From Micromonospora eburnea (GTDB lineage: Bacteria > Actinomycetota > Actinomycetes > Mycobacteriales > Micromonosporaceae), in the NCBI RefSeq assembly GCF_900090225.1, contig NZ_FMHY01000002.1:5952001-6016000 (forward strand): DNA of 64,000 nt, in the 5' to 3' direction. This document shows positions 62,929 through 64,000 of this stretch, piece after piece. Position 1 is the stretch's first letter. The number at the start of each line of letters is the position of its first letter. The notes under the pieces were generated by a model, which was not told the origin of the DNA, did not search any database, and was given only the letters and a program-made list of their open reading frames with translations. The position numbers and the translations under genes were made by a program.

Positions 62929-63999
62929 CTAGAACCGGGCGGGCTCGCGGTAGACGCCCCACTCGGCGCGCAGCGCGTCGCAGATCTCGCCCAGGGTGGC
63001 CTCGGCGCGGACCGCGTCCAGCATCGCCGGGATCATGTTCTCGCCGGTCCGGCCGACCTCGACCATGCGCTGCACGGCGGCCCTGACCGCGGCGTCGTCG
63101 CGGCCGGCCTTGCGCTCGGCGAGCACCCGCCGCTGCTCCAACTCCACCTCGTGCGAGATGCGCAGGATCTCCAGGTCCTTGGCGACGGTGCCGGTGTGGC
63201 AGTTCACGCCGACGATCCTCTTGTCGCCCTTCTCCAGCGCCTGCTGGTAGACGAAGGCGGACTCGGCGATGTGCCCGGTGAACCAGCCGTCCTCGATGCC
63301 GCGCAGAATGCCCGAGGTCATCGGGCCGATCTTGTGTGGGCCGTCCCCACCGAGCTGCTTGATCCGGGCGAAGATCTTCTCCGCCTCGGCCTCGATCCGG
63401 TCGGTGAGCGCCTCGACGTACCAGGATCCGCCGAGCGGGTCGGCCACGTTGGTCACCCCGGTCTCCTCCATCAGCACCTGCTGGGTACGCAGGGCGATCT
63501 CGGCCGACTCGTCGGTGGGCAGGGCGAGGGTCTCGTCGAGGGCGTTGGTGTGCAGCGAGTTGGTGCCGCCGAGCACCGCCGCGAGGGCCTCCACTGCGGT
63601 CCGGACCACGTTGTTGACCGGCTGCTGGGCGGTCAGCGAGACCCCGGCGGTCTGGGTGTGGAACCTCAGCCAGAGCGCCTTCTCGCTGGTGGCGCCGTAG
63701 ACGTCACGCAGCCAGCGGGCCCAGATCCGGCGAGCGGCCCGGAACTTGGCGATCTCCTCGAAGAAGTCCACGTGGGAGTCGAAGAAGAAGCTCAGCCCCG
63801 GCGCGAAGACGTTGACGTCCAGCCCGCGGGAGAGGCCCAGCTCCACGTAGCCGAACCCGTCGGCCAGGGTGTACGCCAACTCCTGCGCGGCGGTCGCGCC
63901 GGCCTCGCGGATGTGGTAGCCGGAGACCGACAGCGGCTTGTACCTCGGGATCTCCCGGGCGCAGTACTCCATCAGGTCGCCGATCAGGCGCAGGTGCGG
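62929..63999 (-). CDS. Acyl-CoA mutase large subunit (methylmalonyl/isobutyryl-CoA mutase family), partial
   Basis: C-terminal part of a B12-dependent acyl-CoA mutase catalytic subunit; the gene runs off the right edge and its first part is missing (at least 356 residues present). Family marks include FHTQTAGVSLTAQQPVNNVVR, GTNSLHTNALDETLALPTDE, DPLGGSWYVE and KRIVGVNCHTG. It stops at VYREPARF without a C-terminal B12-binding domain, so it should pair with a separate cobalamin-binding subunit, as in isobutyryl-CoA mutase and some methylmalonyl-CoA mutases. The substrate cannot be fixed without the missing N-terminal part. A palindromic element follows the stop. Confidence 0.92.
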   Translation of the reverse strand, partial: PHLRLIGDLMEYCAREIPRYKPLSVSGYHIREAGATAAQELAYTLADGFGYVELGLSRGLDVNVFAPGLSFFFDSHVDFFEEIAKFRAARRIWARWLRDVYGATSEKALWLRFHTQTAGVSLTAQQPVNNVVRTAVEALAAVLGGTNSLHTNALDETLALPTDESAEIALRTQQVLMEETGVTNVADPLGGSWYVEALTDRIEAEAEKIFARIKQLGGDGPHKIGPMTSGILRGIEDGWFTGHIAESAFVYQQALEKGDKRIVGVNCHTGTVAKDLEILRISHEVELEQRRVLAERKAGRDDAAVRAAVQRMVEVGRTGENMIPAMLDAVRAEATLGEICDALRAEWGVYREPARF

Positions 64000-64000
64000 C

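Noticed and set aside
1..64000. Mobile elements, prophage, tRNA or attachment sites
   Set aside because: No transposase, integrase or tRNA-like sequence was found; the palindromic elements are too small to carry genes.

Overview
The window looks like chromosomal DNA from a mycelial actinomycete of the Micromonosporaceae, most likely Micromonospora or a close relative. This rests on very high GC with strong G/C third-position bias, a cvn conservon, an AfsR/SARP-type regulator, a 180-kDa-class NAD-glutamate dehydrogenase, a CBM2-GH6 cellulase with a CebR-type operator, and TAAGGAGGGGCCCC-type intergenic repeats that I remember (not checked) from this family. No rRNA, tRNA, CRISPR array, phage or transposase gene was seen. 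The genus is inference; no search was run.

Layout. 1-6043: alpha-glucoside uptake and use (solute-binding protein cut by the window edge, two permeases, LacI regulator, GH13 alpha-glucosidase with an apparent CTG start), closed by a 133-bp inverted-repeat element that supplies the stop codons of both convergent genes. 6171-10777: MFS exporter and a large BTAD/NB-ARC/TPR regulator. 10904-20664: first LamG/DNRLRE plus RHS secreted pair. 20808-25896: AAA ATPase and the xylose module (xylB, xylA, divergent ROK regulator). 26146-35825: second, paralogous LamG plus RHS pair. 35955-39070: NarL-type two-component system and a MarR regulator. 39141-43775: exopolysaccharide-type sugar transferase, substrate-binding/VWA fusion protein, lactonase-like propeller. 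43907-47636: four-gene conservon (sensor kinase, roadblock, DUF742, GTPase) without the P450. 48017-48954: two small acidic proteins of unknown function. 49059-53199: GH6 cellulase, a DRKDE-repeat surface protein and an overlapping class F-like sortase. 53270-64000: NAD-glutamate dehydrogenase, penicillin-binding lipoprotein, arginase-family enzyme, thioredoxin-TPR protein, and the 3' part of an acyl-CoA mutase.

Themes. Much of the window concerns plant-polysaccharide sugars (alpha-glucosides, xylose, cellulose), each with a local regulator or operator, and the cell surface (two giant RHS systems, sortase with a polyampholyte protein, PBP, sugar transferase). The most unusual parts are the duplicated split LamG/RHS operons with unrelated C-terminal tails and no visible immunity genes, the three HYCDGC motifs in one of those tails, the DRKDE-repeat protein translationally coupled to a sortase, and the palindromic element fused to stop codons.
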